Assembly: GCF_007997015.1 (NCBI RefSeq)
Contig: NZ_VOSM01000012.1
Span: 36,544 to 100,543 of the forward strand
DNA length: 64,000 nucleotides
From: Lujinxingia vulgaris
GTDB lineage: Bacteria; Myxococcota_A; Bradymonadia; Bradymonadales; Bradymonadaceae
Reading direction: 5' to 3'
The position numbers and the translations under genes were made by a program. Positions 26,392 to 34,706 of the stretch are shown piece after piece (the stretch's first letter is position 1; every line of letters starts with the position of its first letter). The notes beneath the pieces are model-generated. The model was given only the letters and a program-made list of their open reading frames with translations. It made no database searches and was not told where the DNA came from.

Positions 26392-28061
26392 GCGTCCTCC
26401 GCGCGGGCGGGGCGCAAACAGACGATGTTCTGAAAGGATTTGAGTGTCTGGCGATCAAGCGCCTTGAGCGCAAAACCGGCCGGGTCGGCGACGATCTCAA
26501 AAAAGGTGTAGCCGTAGTCCGCGAGCAGATCGAGAAGATCATCCATGGTGTAGCCCGCGCTTTTGCAGGTGCCCTGGTTGAGCTCCAGGATGATGTTGGG
26601 TCGAAACCCCGAGAGCACGGTGTGGGCGCCCTTAAGCGCGGAGAGTTCGGCGCCCTCGATGTCGATTTTGATCAGATCGACGCGGTCAAGCCCGGCGTCT
26701 TCGACGAAGGCGTCCAGGGTGGTGAGTTCGATTTCTTGAACGACCTGGCCGCGCTGGTCGGTGGGGTAGAGGGTGGCAAGGCCGAGGTGGGTGGTGCCGT
26801 CGTCGAAACGCTCGGCGGCCTCGTAGATGCGGGCCACGCCGGGGCTCTCGCTCAGCCCTAAGGTGGAGAGGGTGACGTTGTCGAAGTCGTTGGACTCAAT
26901 GTTGAAGCGCAGGCGGCGGTGGATGGCCTCGTTGGGCTCAAAGGCCACGACGCGGCCGCGGGGGACCTGGCGGGCGGCAACGACGGTGAATTCGCCGTGG
27001 TTGGCGCCGATGTCGATAAAGACGTGGTCGGGCTCAAGCAGATGGTGCAAGAGGTGAATCTGGGGGCCGGAGTAGAAGCCGCGCCAGAAGATCTGGCTGC
27101 CCATATGTTCGTTGAGTTCAAGGCGAAAGTGCAGGTCCCCGTCGAAGTCGTCGAGGTCGATGACCAGCGGGAAGCGCGCGGCCAGGCGGCGCGCGGAGTC
27201 GCTAAGGCGAGCGAGGCCCCGATGCTGGTAGAGAAACTGGGAGGTGCGCCGGATCGTTCGGATCAGGGGGGATTTCATAACAGCGTCATCCGCAGGGCTG
27301 GGTTTTTCGTTGATGTCGTTGATGTCGTTTCGTGCGTTCAAAAAGGCGCGCAGGTGGTCGAGGGCCTCTTTTGCGAGCGTCTTCGGGGGGAGCGCGGCGT
27401 CGAGGGTGAGGGTGTGCACCTCGCAGCGCTTTAGCGCGGCCAGGAGCGCCTCAAAGTTGTCGTGACCGCGGGCATAGTCGTGGGAGGTTGGGGGCGATGG
27501 CAAGCCAAAGTCGACGCTGTGGCCGCCGGCGCGGGCGCGTTGCTCGGAGCGGCGCAGGGCTTCGGCCGGGGAGAGATCGAGCCACACGACCATCTCGGGG
27601 AGCCAGGGCTTGAGGCTTTCGACGAGGTGATCGAGCAAAAGGTCGTCGGGGAGCGGGCGTAAATTGAGCACGCTCCAGATCTCCTGGGCGATGTCCTGGT
27701 CGAAGATCGTCAGCGAGGCCTCGTCACGGGCGCACGTTTGGGAGGTGCGGGAGAGTGCGGTGTTATGGGATTTGCGGCTTAGGTCGTAGAGGCGGCGAAG
27801 GCCCAGCGCGTGCGGGGGCCCCATGCTTTGGGTAAGGCGCAGGCCGTGCAGCCAGGGGGCGGGGCGTAAGGCCAGGTGGGAGAGCAGATCGAGGGCGCGG
27901 GCGGTGGTGGGGGTCTGGCGATGCAGATCGCTGACGTGCTCGCGCGCGCTGTGGCGGTCGCGTACGTCGAGGCCTTCGGCGCGCAGCGCCTCGATGACGC
28001 GTTCCACGCAGGTGCTTTTGCCAACGCCGGGCAGGCCGATGAACTCGATGGTGGGGGTCAA
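26388..28061 (-). CDS. P-loop kinase-FkbM methyltransferase fusion, TTG start
   Basis: One uninterrupted frame of 557 residues. The first half is a small-molecule-kinase-like P-loop NTPase: Walker A GLPGVGKST at 9-17 and a DQDIAQEIWS segment. After a linker with NDINDIN (about 238-262) comes a FkbM-family SAM methyltransferase: VFIDIGANHGEFTVVAAR, VVAFEPNEAIHRRL, LDRVDLIKIDIEGAEL, ending IILELNQG. FkbM enzymes O-methylate sugars. The TTG start overlaps the upstream stop (TTGA) and has GGGAGG before it. A separate start for the FkbM part (ATG 27278) has no RBS, so a true fusion is likelier. Confidence 0.78.
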   Translation of the reverse strand: MTPTIEFIGLPGVGKSTCVERVIEALRAEGLDVRDRHSAREHVSDLHRQTPTTARALDLLSHLALRPAPWLHGLRLTQSMGPPHALGLRRLYDLSRKSHNTALSRTSQTCARDEASLTIFDQDIAQEIWSVLNLRPLPDDLLLDHLVESLKPWLPEMVVWLDLSPAEALRRSEQRARAGGHSVDFGLPSPPTSHDYARGHDNFEALLAALKRCEVHTLTLDAALPPKTLAKEALDHLRAFLNARNDINDINEKPSPADDAVMKSPLIRTIRRTSQFLYQHRGLARLSDSARRLAARFPLVIDLDDFDGDLHFRLELNEHMGSQIFWRGFYSGPQIHLLHHLLEPDHVFIDIGANHGEFTVVAARQVPRGRVVAFEPNEAIHRRLRFNIESNDFDNVTLSTLGLSESPGVARIYEAAERFDDGTTHLGLATLYPTDQRGQVVQEIELTTLDAFVEDAGLDRVDLIKIDIEGAELSALKGAHTVLSGFRPNIILELNQGTCKSAGYTMDDLLDLLADYGYTFFEIVADPAGFALKALDRQTLKSFQNIVCLRPARAEDA

Positions 28062-29626
28062 AGGGCCTCCCAGATGCGGGCTTTGACCTGGCTGAGCAGG
28101 ACGTCGGGGGGCAGCGTGGCGTCGAGGTCGATGAGTCTGGCGAGGCCGGGGTCGATCTGGCTCAGCGCCAGCGATTTGGCGGCGATGTTGGCGATGTCGT
28201 GGTCGGGTTTTCGGCGCCAGGCGACGTCCGCGGCGATGTTGAGGCGAAAGACGAGATCGGGCGGCGAGTGCTGTAGGGAGTTGAAGAGCGCATCTTCGGC
28301 GAGGCTGAAGACGCGGCGGGTCAGCGGCTGATCGGGGCCGCCGGGGATGGAGGGTCCGCTGGCGAGGTGGCTTGCGCGAAAGGGGAAGCGGTCGGCCACG
28401 ACCAGCGCGCCCTGGTGGGCGGTGATGTGGGCGCGACGGGTGTTGAGGAGATGGCGCGCGGCCAACGAAACCCACGCGAGATCGCGCAGGACCTGGCGGC
28501 CGGTGGAGCGCTCCGGGGGCGGGGTGTAGCGCAGGACCTCGTCGAGGTCGAGCTCGGGGATTGGCGGCGTATCGCTGTGTTCAGGTGCGGTCACCTCCGG
28601 GGCGGGGGGCGGGGAGCGACGTGCAAAGGTCTCCAGCGCCCACCATTTCGCGTGGGCCAAGGCGTGCCAAATGGTGGTTACGGGGTCGCCCTTGCCCAGG
28701 TAAAGTTGGCGGGTATCCACGAGTTCGCTGAGCCAGGCGTTGAGTGCGTCGGTGAGCGTGGATTTGCCAGCGCCGTCGGGTCCGATGAGCGCGATGATGA
28801 GCCCTCGGTCGGGGAGGCGCAGGCCGCGGCGACGCGGTGGCAGCGGCAGCGGGGTTTTGCGGGCGGCGGCTCCGGCTAAAAGTTTGAGCTGGCGGGCGCG
28901 GCGGCGGGCCTGCGCTTCGGCCGGGTGAAAGCGCTGGTAGGGCTTGAGGGTGTCGAGCACGAGGGGACGCAGGCGCACGAGCTCATGGGTGGCCGGGGTG
29001 CCCGAGAGGCTGGGGTCGAGCCAGGAGGCCATCCCCTTTGCGAAGGGCTCCCCGAGCAGGGCGCGGGCCAGGGTGAGGACCTCGTCTTTGTTGGCGAGCG
29101 CGCGAAGCTCCAGCAGACGCGCAACGCTCTCAGCGGTGGGGGCCCAGGTGGAGGCGTCGGGGCGCGCGAATTTTTGCTCGACGCAGGTGCGCAGCAGCAA
29201 AATCACCAGGTTGAGGGCGTCGCTGAGCACCCAGACCTGGTGGTCGGGGTGAAGGCGGCGGTGCTCCAGCAGCGTGTCGGCCCAGGGCAGCGCATAGTCG
29301 CGCAGCGCATCTTTGCCGGTGGGCAAAAGGGCGTGGAGGTGGAGGTGGTGGAGCGCGCCGGTCTCGGCGTCGAAGCCCAGCCAGTCGGAGGTGGCGGGCA
29401 CGGGCGGCACCGCGAAGCTATGCGCGCGCTTGAGCCCGCATTCGCGCAGGAGGGTTTCAGCGCGGGCGCGAAAGCCCGGGGCGACGAGCAGGTCGTAGTC
29501 TTTGGGGCCGCCTTTGAGCGCCTGGCCGAGCCCGGCCGGATCTTTGAAGTAGGCGTGGGGGATTTCGGCCGCCTCCAGCGCGCTCAAGGCGCGCCGAAGA
29601 GAGGCCGACGACGAAGTTGGAGTCAT
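28058..29626 (-). CDS. nucleotidyltransferase-like / thymidylate-kinase-like two-domain protein
   Basis: 522 residues. The N-terminal part (KDYDLLV at 42-48, then LHHLHLHALLPTG) resembles the nucleotidyltransferase-like domain of proteins found in exopolysaccharide loci. The C-terminal part is a thymidylate-kinase-fold NTPase with Walker A GPDGAGKST at 282-290 and VVADRFPFRASHL as LID/DRY-like segment. It probably phosphorylates or activates a sugar or lipid precursor; the substrate is unknown. It overlaps the next gene by 4 bp and directly precedes it in the operon. Confidence 0.75.
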   Translation of the reverse strand: MTPTSSSASLRRALSALEAAEIPHAYFKDPAGLGQALKGGPKDYDLLVAPGFRARAETLLRECGLKRAHSFAVPPVPATSDWLGFDAETGALHHLHLHALLPTGKDALRDYALPWADTLLEHRRLHPDHQVWVLSDALNLVILLLRTCVEQKFARPDASTWAPTAESVARLLELRALANKDEVLTLARALLGEPFAKGMASWLDPSLSGTPATHELVRLRPLVLDTLKPYQRFHPAEAQARRRARQLKLLAGAAARKTPLPLPPRRRGLRLPDRGLIIALIGPDGAGKSTLTDALNAWLSELVDTRQLYLGKGDPVTTIWHALAHAKWWALETFARRSPPPAPEVTAPEHSDTPPIPELDLDEVLRYTPPPERSTGRQVLRDLAWVSLAARHLLNTRRAHITAHQGALVVADRFPFRASHLASGPSIPGGPDQPLTRRVFSLAEDALFNSLQHSPPDLVFRLNIAADVAWRRKPDHDIANIAAKSLALSQIDPGLARLIDLDATLPPDVLLSQVKARIWEAL

Positions 29627-29647
29627 AAGAAGGTCGATGAGAGAAAC

Positions 29648-32600
29648 TCAGTCCAGGGTGCGCACCACGCGAAAGCCCATATCGAACTTCGAGGTGATCC
29701 AGCGGGTGGTGACGCGGTCGGCGGCGCGAAGGCGCGCGAGGTGCCCGCAGAAGCCGGCGCCGCGAACCACCGAGGCGGTGCCGTCGTGCTCGGCGCCGTA
29801 AGGGTCGGTGGACTGGGCGGGGTAGGGGCCATAGGCGTCCCATACCAGCTCGGCGACGTTGCCAGCCATATCAAAAAGGCCCCAGGGGTTGGGCTCGTGT
29901 TGGCCGCCGGGCTTGGGCCCGCAGCTGGGCAGCATATGGGGGCGATCGCCGCCGCCGCTGCAGTCGTAGGCGCCGGCGTACTCCACGGTGCAGTTGCCGC
30001 AGTAGTTGGCGGTGTCGTCGAGCAGGGGTTGGTCGCAGAGGGCGTTGGTCTGGGCATCGCCGGTATAAAACATTGAGGAGGTGCCGGCGCGATACGCGTA
30101 CTCCCATTCAGCCTCGGTGGGCAGACGCCAGCCTTTGCAGTCGGGGTCGAGGTTGGCGGCCTGCACGGTGCAACTCAGGCGGTTACCGGGGCTACCGGTG
30201 CAATCAGAGAGGTCGTAGCAGGTCTCCAGGTTTTGAGCCTCCGAGAGGGCGTTGGCGTAGGCCAGGGCGTCGAGCCAGGTGACGGTCTCCACCGGGCAGT
30301 CATCGCCGCAGAGGCGGAAGGTCGAGGGGTTGTTGCCCATCAGCCGGCGCCACTGCCCCTGGGAGACCTCGGTGGCTTGCATCAAGAAGGGGCGCGTAAG
30401 GGTAACCTGATGCTGCTCTTCCAGATCCTCGCGACTGGGCTCACTGACGGGCGAGCCCATGGTGAATTCTCCCTCGGGCACGTAGACAAAACCGGGGGGT
30501 GCGCAATGTCCGTTGGAGCAGTTCGAGCCGGGGCAGTCGCTGTCGGAACTGCAGAACTGGCCGGGGTTGCAGACGGTCTGGCCATCGCAGACGGTGGCGT
30601 CTTCGCCGTCGCAGACGTACGCATCGGCGCCGCAGGGCCCGCAGGGGGTACCGGGGGGGGCGTCGAGGGGCACGCAACCGCCGCAGCCGTTGTTGCAGAT
30701 CTCATCGAGCGAAAACTCCTCTTCGGTTGCTTTGCGCCAGGTGCGCGCCAGACGAAGCCCGGAGGAGGAGGCGGCGCGGGTCCAGGAGGCGAAGTTTCGA
30801 TCCGCGGCACGTAAGACGGACTGGTACCCGCAGAAGTTCGAGCCGCGGATCCCCACGGTCCCCGTGGGCTCGGGGCCGGTGGGGTCAAGCGCGAAGGCGG
30901 GGTAGGCGTCGGCGGCGTCCCAGACGTACTCGTCGACGTTGCCGGCCATGTCGAAAAGGCCCCAGGGGTTGGGCTCAAAGCTCGCCACGGGGCGTGTGCC
31001 GCAGTCCGTAGGAAGATGAGGCCGGGAGCCCTCGCCGGAGCAGTCAAAGGTCTGCTCGTAGTCGACCGAGCAGTTTCCACAGAAGTTGGCGATCTCCTCG
31101 AGCAGGGGTTGCTCGCAGGCGGTGCGGTCATCGGGATCGCCGTTATAGTAGGTGGTGGAGGTGCCGGCGCGATACGCGTACTCCCACTCGGCCTCGGTGG
31201 GCAGGCGGTAGCCTTCGCAGTCCAGAGCGCTCTGCAGGTTCTCGGCCGGGCAGCGCAGGCCGTCGCCGGGGACGCCGGTGCATTCGGAGAGATCGTAGCA
31301 GGGGGGCAGGTTCTGGGCCTCGGAGTATGCGTTGGCAAAGGCCAGAGCGTCGAGCCAGGTGATGCTCTCCACCGGGCAATCATCACCGCAGCCGGTGAAG
31401 TAGGAGGGGTTGTAGCCCATGACTTCTTCCCATTCGCCCTGGGTGACCTCGGTGGTCTGCAAGAAGACATGGCGGCTCAAGCCCACGCGATGCAACCCCT
31501 CATCGTTGGAGCGCCCAAGTTCGGAGCCTGGCGAGCCCATGAAGAAATCGCCGGGGGGAAGGTAGGCCATGCCCTCGGGGGTGCAGCTTCCGGCGGTGCA
31601 GGTGAGGCCGCCGCAGTCCGCGTCGCTCTGGCAGGGAGCACCCAGGTCGCATTCGGTGGAGCCGCTGCAGACGACGCTGTCGGTGCCCTCGCAGGTGTAA
31701 CTGTCCAGGCCGCAGGGACCGCAGGGGGATCCGGGCCGTGGCGAGATGGGCTCCAGGCCGCCGCAGCCATTGTCGTAGAAGGAATCCAGCGAGAACTCGT
31801 CTTCATCGGCCTTGCGCAGCGTGCGCACCAAGCGCACCCCGTTGACCGCGTCGGCGTATGTGGGGGTGGTGAACTTGCGGTCGGCGGCGCGCAGACGGGC
31901 CTGGTGGCCGCAGAAGTTGGAGCCGCGGATGCCGATGCGGCCGTTGGGCTCAGGGCCGGTCGGGTCGATGGCAAACTCGGGGTAGGGGCCTTTGGCGTCC
32001 CAGACGAATTCGGTGACATTGCCGGACATGTCGAAGAGGCCCCAGGGGTTGGGATCTCGGGATGCTACCGGGGCGGGGCCGCAGGCCGCGGGCATATGCG
32101 GTCGCAGGCCATCGCTGGAGCAGTCGTAGGAGGGGGATTGGTCGGTCAGGCAGTTGCCACAATACTGGGCGGTGTCATCGAGCTCGGGCTGCTCGCAGGT
32201 CACGCGCGAGGAGGGGTTGCCCGTGTAATAGGCGGTGGTGGTGCCAGCGCGGTAGGCGTACTCCCACTCGGCCTCGGTGGGCAGGCGGTAGCCGCTGCAG
32301 TCCAGATCCAGGTCGATCGCTTCGATATCGCAGCTAAAACGGTTTCCAGGCTCGCGCACGCAGCTTGAGAGGTCGTAGCAGGTCTCCAGTCCCTCGGCCT
32401 CGGAGCGGGCGTTGGCATAGGCCAACGACTCCAGCCAGTTGACGCTATCGACCGGGCAGGACTCGCCACACCAGGGGAAAAACGAGGGGTTGTAGCCCAT
32501 CAGCGCTTGCCACTCGCCCTGGGTGACCTCGGTGGTATCCATGAGGAAGTGACGACTGATGGCGACCTCATGCAGCGTTTCGCCGTCGATACGGCCGATC

Positions 32601-32989
32601 TCCCCCAGGGGAGAGCCCATCTCAAAAGCGCCAGCGGGCACAAAGCTCATGCCCTCGGGGGCGCAGCGCCCGGCGTGGCAGACGTAGTCGCCGCATTCGC
32701 TGTCGGACTCGCAGACCTCACCGATCTCACAGCGGGTCTCCCCGTCGCAGACCAGCGAGCCGTCTTCGCCGCAGACGAGGCTGTCGAGCCCGCAGGGGCC
32801 GCAGCCGTCGCCGGGTTGGGCGGCCAGTGAACCCTCTCCGTCGCAGACATTGATCTCGCTATCGAGGGGGGAGCAACTGCTCACGCCCATCGCAAAAGCT
32901 GCGGTGAGAAGTGTCAGGGCTGCGCCGGTTAGGATGGCGCGTTTGGGTGATGTGACGGGGTGTGACGTAGGTCGAACCAGGGGGATCAT
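29648..32989 (-). CDS. lipoprotein with three tandem SUMF1/FGE-like domains
   Basis: 1113 residues. Signal peptide with lipobox ending SSC (Cys39). Three near-identical modules follow, each a Cys-rich EGF-like knot (CESDSECGDYVCHAGRC type) and a formylglycine-generating-enzyme fold: FVPAGAFEMGSP, TEVTQGEWQALMGYNPSFFP, RLPTEAEWEYAYRAGT, FDMSGNVTEFVWDA, RGSNFCGHQARLRAADR. True FGE needs two active-site cysteines five residues apart; each module keeps only the first. So a scaffold, binding or PvdO/EgtB-like role is more likely than sulfatase maturation. Probably at the cell surface. Confidence 0.85.
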   Translation of the reverse strand: MIPLVRPTSHPVTSPKRAILTGAALTLLTAAFAMGVSSCSPLDSEINVCDGEGSLAAQPGDGCGPCGLDSLVCGEDGSLVCDGETRCEIGEVCESDSECGDYVCHAGRCAPEGMSFVPAGAFEMGSPLGEIGRIDGETLHEVAISRHFLMDTTEVTQGEWQALMGYNPSFFPWCGESCPVDSVNWLESLAYANARSEAEGLETCYDLSSCVREPGNRFSCDIEAIDLDLDCSGYRLPTEAEWEYAYRAGTTTAYYTGNPSSRVTCEQPELDDTAQYCGNCLTDQSPSYDCSSDGLRPHMPAACGPAPVASRDPNPWGLFDMSGNVTEFVWDAKGPYPEFAIDPTGPEPNGRIGIRGSNFCGHQARLRAADRKFTTPTYADAVNGVRLVRTLRKADEDEFSLDSFYDNGCGGLEPISPRPGSPCGPCGLDSYTCEGTDSVVCSGSTECDLGAPCQSDADCGGLTCTAGSCTPEGMAYLPPGDFFMGSPGSELGRSNDEGLHRVGLSRHVFLQTTEVTQGEWEEVMGYNPSYFTGCGDDCPVESITWLDALAFANAYSEAQNLPPCYDLSECTGVPGDGLRCPAENLQSALDCEGYRLPTEAEWEYAYRAGTSTTYYNGDPDDRTACEQPLLEEIANFCGNCSVDYEQTFDCSGEGSRPHLPTDCGTRPVASFEPNPWGLFDMAGNVDEYVWDAADAYPAFALDPTGPEPTGTVGIRGSNFCGYQSVLRAADRNFASWTRAASSSGLRLARTWRKATEEEFSLDEICNNGCGGCVPLDAPPGTPCGPCGADAYVCDGEDATVCDGQTVCNPGQFCSSDSDCPGSNCSNGHCAPPGFVYVPEGEFTMGSPVSEPSREDLEEQHQVTLTRPFLMQATEVSQGQWRRLMGNNPSTFRLCGDDCPVETVTWLDALAYANALSEAQNLETCYDLSDCTGSPGNRLSCTVQAANLDPDCKGWRLPTEAEWEYAYRAGTSSMFYTGDAQTNALCDQPLLDDTANYCGNCTVEYAGAYDCSGGGDRPHMLPSCGPKPGGQHEPNPWGLFDMAGNVAELVWDAYGPYPAQSTDPYGAEHDGTASVVRGAGFCGHLARLRAADRVTTRWITSKFDMGFRVVRTLD

Positions 32990-32992
32990 CGA

Positions 32993-34438
32993 TCAATCCT
33001 GAGCGGGAGTGACGGTGCGGACCAGGCGAAAACCAATAAAGGGCAGTCGCGAAGCTTCGCCGATTTTGGTGCGGTAGGCCACGCGCAGATATTGGCCGCC
33101 ACTGACGTAGGTGCCGCCGCGCATGCGGCGCCCAATGCCGGTTGCGGGTCCGGTGGGGTCGGTGACGGTGGTGCCGGGCTCGGGGTAGTCGCCGGCCCAG
33201 TCCCAGACCAGCTCCCATACGTTGCCGGTCATGTCGTAGAGGCCAAAGCCGTTGGGAGCTTTCTGGGCGACCGGGTGCGTGCCGCAAGGAATGGGGTTGT
33301 CGGGATCAGTGGAGCAGTCGTAACCGGTGGGGTAAGTCACCGCGGAGTTGCCGATGTACCAGGCGATCTGATCCATCTCGGGGTCAACCGGGGAGGGGCC
33401 CCACTCGGTGAGGTCGCCGGAGGGGGTGATAAAGGCGGTGGTGGTGCCGCCGCGAGCGGCGTATTCCCATTCGGCCTCGGTGGGCAGGCGGTAGCCGTTG
33501 CAGTCGAGGTCCAGCGGCGCCAGCAGGTCCTTGTCGCAGTAGTAACCACTGCAGATCTGACCCTCATCACGATCGGTGGGGTAGCAGCCCGTGCCGATGG
33601 CGCGACCGACGCAGCCCTGGAGGTTGTAGCAAGCCTCCAGACCCTCGGAGGCCGAGAGGGCGTTGGCGTACGCGAGAGCCTCCCACCAGGTGATGTGCTC
33701 AATCGGGCAGTCGCCGCCGCAGGCGGCGAAATAGGCGGGGTTGGAGCCGCCCATCACATCCAGCCATTCCCCCTGGGTGACGGTGGTGGTTTTCATATAG
33801 AAGCCGCGGGTGAGCACGGCGGTATGCTCACCGTTCTCGCGATCTTCGTGAAAGCCGCGCTCGGTGGTCGGGGCGCCGCGAGTGTAGGTGGCGGGCGGCA
33901 GATAAACATGACCCTCGGGGGTGCAGACGCCGTTGGAGCAGTGGCCTTCGGTGCAGTCTACGTCCGCGGTGCATGTGGGGACGGTGAGAATGGGATCGGC
34001 GTCAGTGTCGGCGTCCGAGTCGGAGGCGTCTGCGGAGTCTGTATCCCCATCGGCGTCGGTGGCATCGAGATCAGCGTCGGTGGCGCCGGCGTCCGAGTCG
34101 GAGGCGTCGGCGTCGGTGGCGTCCGTGGCGTCTGCGTCGGCATCTTCGGGCTGAGCGTCAGCGTCTTCGGGCTGAGCGTCGGCATCTTCGGGCTGAGCGT
34201 CAGCGTCTCCGGGCTGAGCGTCAGCGTCTTCGGGCTGAGCGTCAGCGTCTTCGGGCTGAGCGTCAGCGTCTTCGGGCTGAGCGTCAGCGTCTTCGGGCTG
34301 AGCGTCTTCGGCGGCGTCGAAGCTGCTATCCGGCTCTGGGGTGGGAGCGGGCTCCGAGGAGCAGCCGGCGGCCAGACTGATCACGAGCAAAAGGGCCGCG
34401 AACGCCGGTGCACGGCGACGAGTTTTGAAGTACGGCAT
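32993..34438 (-). CDS. SUMF1-fold lipoprotein with Asp-rich repeat stalk
   Basis: About 481 residues. Lipobox LAAGC (Cys26), a highly acidic stalk (about 41-150) made first of eight DAQPEDA heptads and then Asp/Ala/Thr/Ser runs, a Cys knot (CTADVDCTEGHCSNGVC), and one SUMF1 domain (TTVTQGEWLDVMGGSNP, RLPTEAEWEYAARGGT, YDMTGNVWELVWDW). It has neither catalytic Cys of FGE (the site reads RMRGGTYVSGGQYLRVAYR). Start taken at ATG 34438 because the signal peptide then has normal length. It sits 3 bp upstream of the triple-module gene, so they are co-expressed. Confidence 0.82.
   Translation of the reverse strand: MPYFKTRRRAPAFAALLLVISLAAGCSSEPAPTPEPDSSFDAAEDAQPEDADAQPEDADAQPEDADAQPEDADAQPGDADAQPEDADAQPEDADAQPEDADADATDATDADASDSDAGATDADLDATDADGDTDSADASDSDADTDADPILTVPTCTADVDCTEGHCSNGVCTPEGHVYLPPATYTRGAPTTERGFHEDRENGEHTAVLTRGFYMKTTTVTQGEWLDVMGGSNPAYFAACGGDCPIEHITWWEALAYANALSASEGLEACYNLQGCVGRAIGTGCYPTDRDEGQICSGYYCDKDLLAPLDLDCNGYRLPTEAEWEYAARGGTTTAFITPSGDLTEWGPSPVDPEMDQIAWYIGNSAVTYPTGYDCSTDPDNPIPCGTHPVAQKAPNGFGLYDMTGNVWELVWDWAGDYPEPGTTVTDPTGPATGIGRRMRGGTYVSGGQYLRVAYRTKIGEASRLPFIGFRLVRTVTPAQD
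34139..34306 (-). repeat. 21-bp coding tandem repeat, eight copies
   Basis: Eight 21-bp units, each encoding DAQPEDA (one copy DAQPGDA), within the lipoprotein stalk. Near-identical at DNA level, so the copy number is likely variable between strains. Confidence 0.9.
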
Positions 34439-34706
34439 AAAACAGGGCTCGTCTGGATGAGAAAAGCGAAGGCTCAAAACGCGGTGGTGAGGGATGACGC
34501 ACTACATCCCCGCGTCGACATCGTCATCCTAAGGGATGCAGAGAACACAATCAAAAGAGTGTAGCACGGAATGGAGCACCCATGTGTGAAGATGCGTGAG
34601 GTAGCAAGGCGATGCGCCATACGCTATGGATAGCCCGACAAAGGCCGGGGTTTTGCTCGGCGACCATGCATATCGTTTAACCCCAGAGCCCGGCCGGATC
34701 ATCACG
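34439..34706. other. divergent intergenic region
   Basis: Separates the SUMF1 operon (minus) from the glycosyltransferase (plus) and must contain promoters for both. It holds an 8-bp perfect inverted repeat GGATGACG/CGTCATCC (34492-34499 and 34522-34529). No gene seen; an in-frame ATG at 34626 could lengthen the glycosyltransferase. Confidence 0.5.

Noticed and set aside
26388..28475. Longer N-terminus of the kinase-FkbM protein from 28475
   Set aside because: The added Arg/Pro-rich residues are antisense-frame shadow of the upstream kinase gene; the TTG at 28061 has GGGAGG and overlaps the previous stop.
29648..34438. Active formylglycine-generating enzymes
   Set aside because: The fold is there but the essential Cys pair is not, in any of the four domains.
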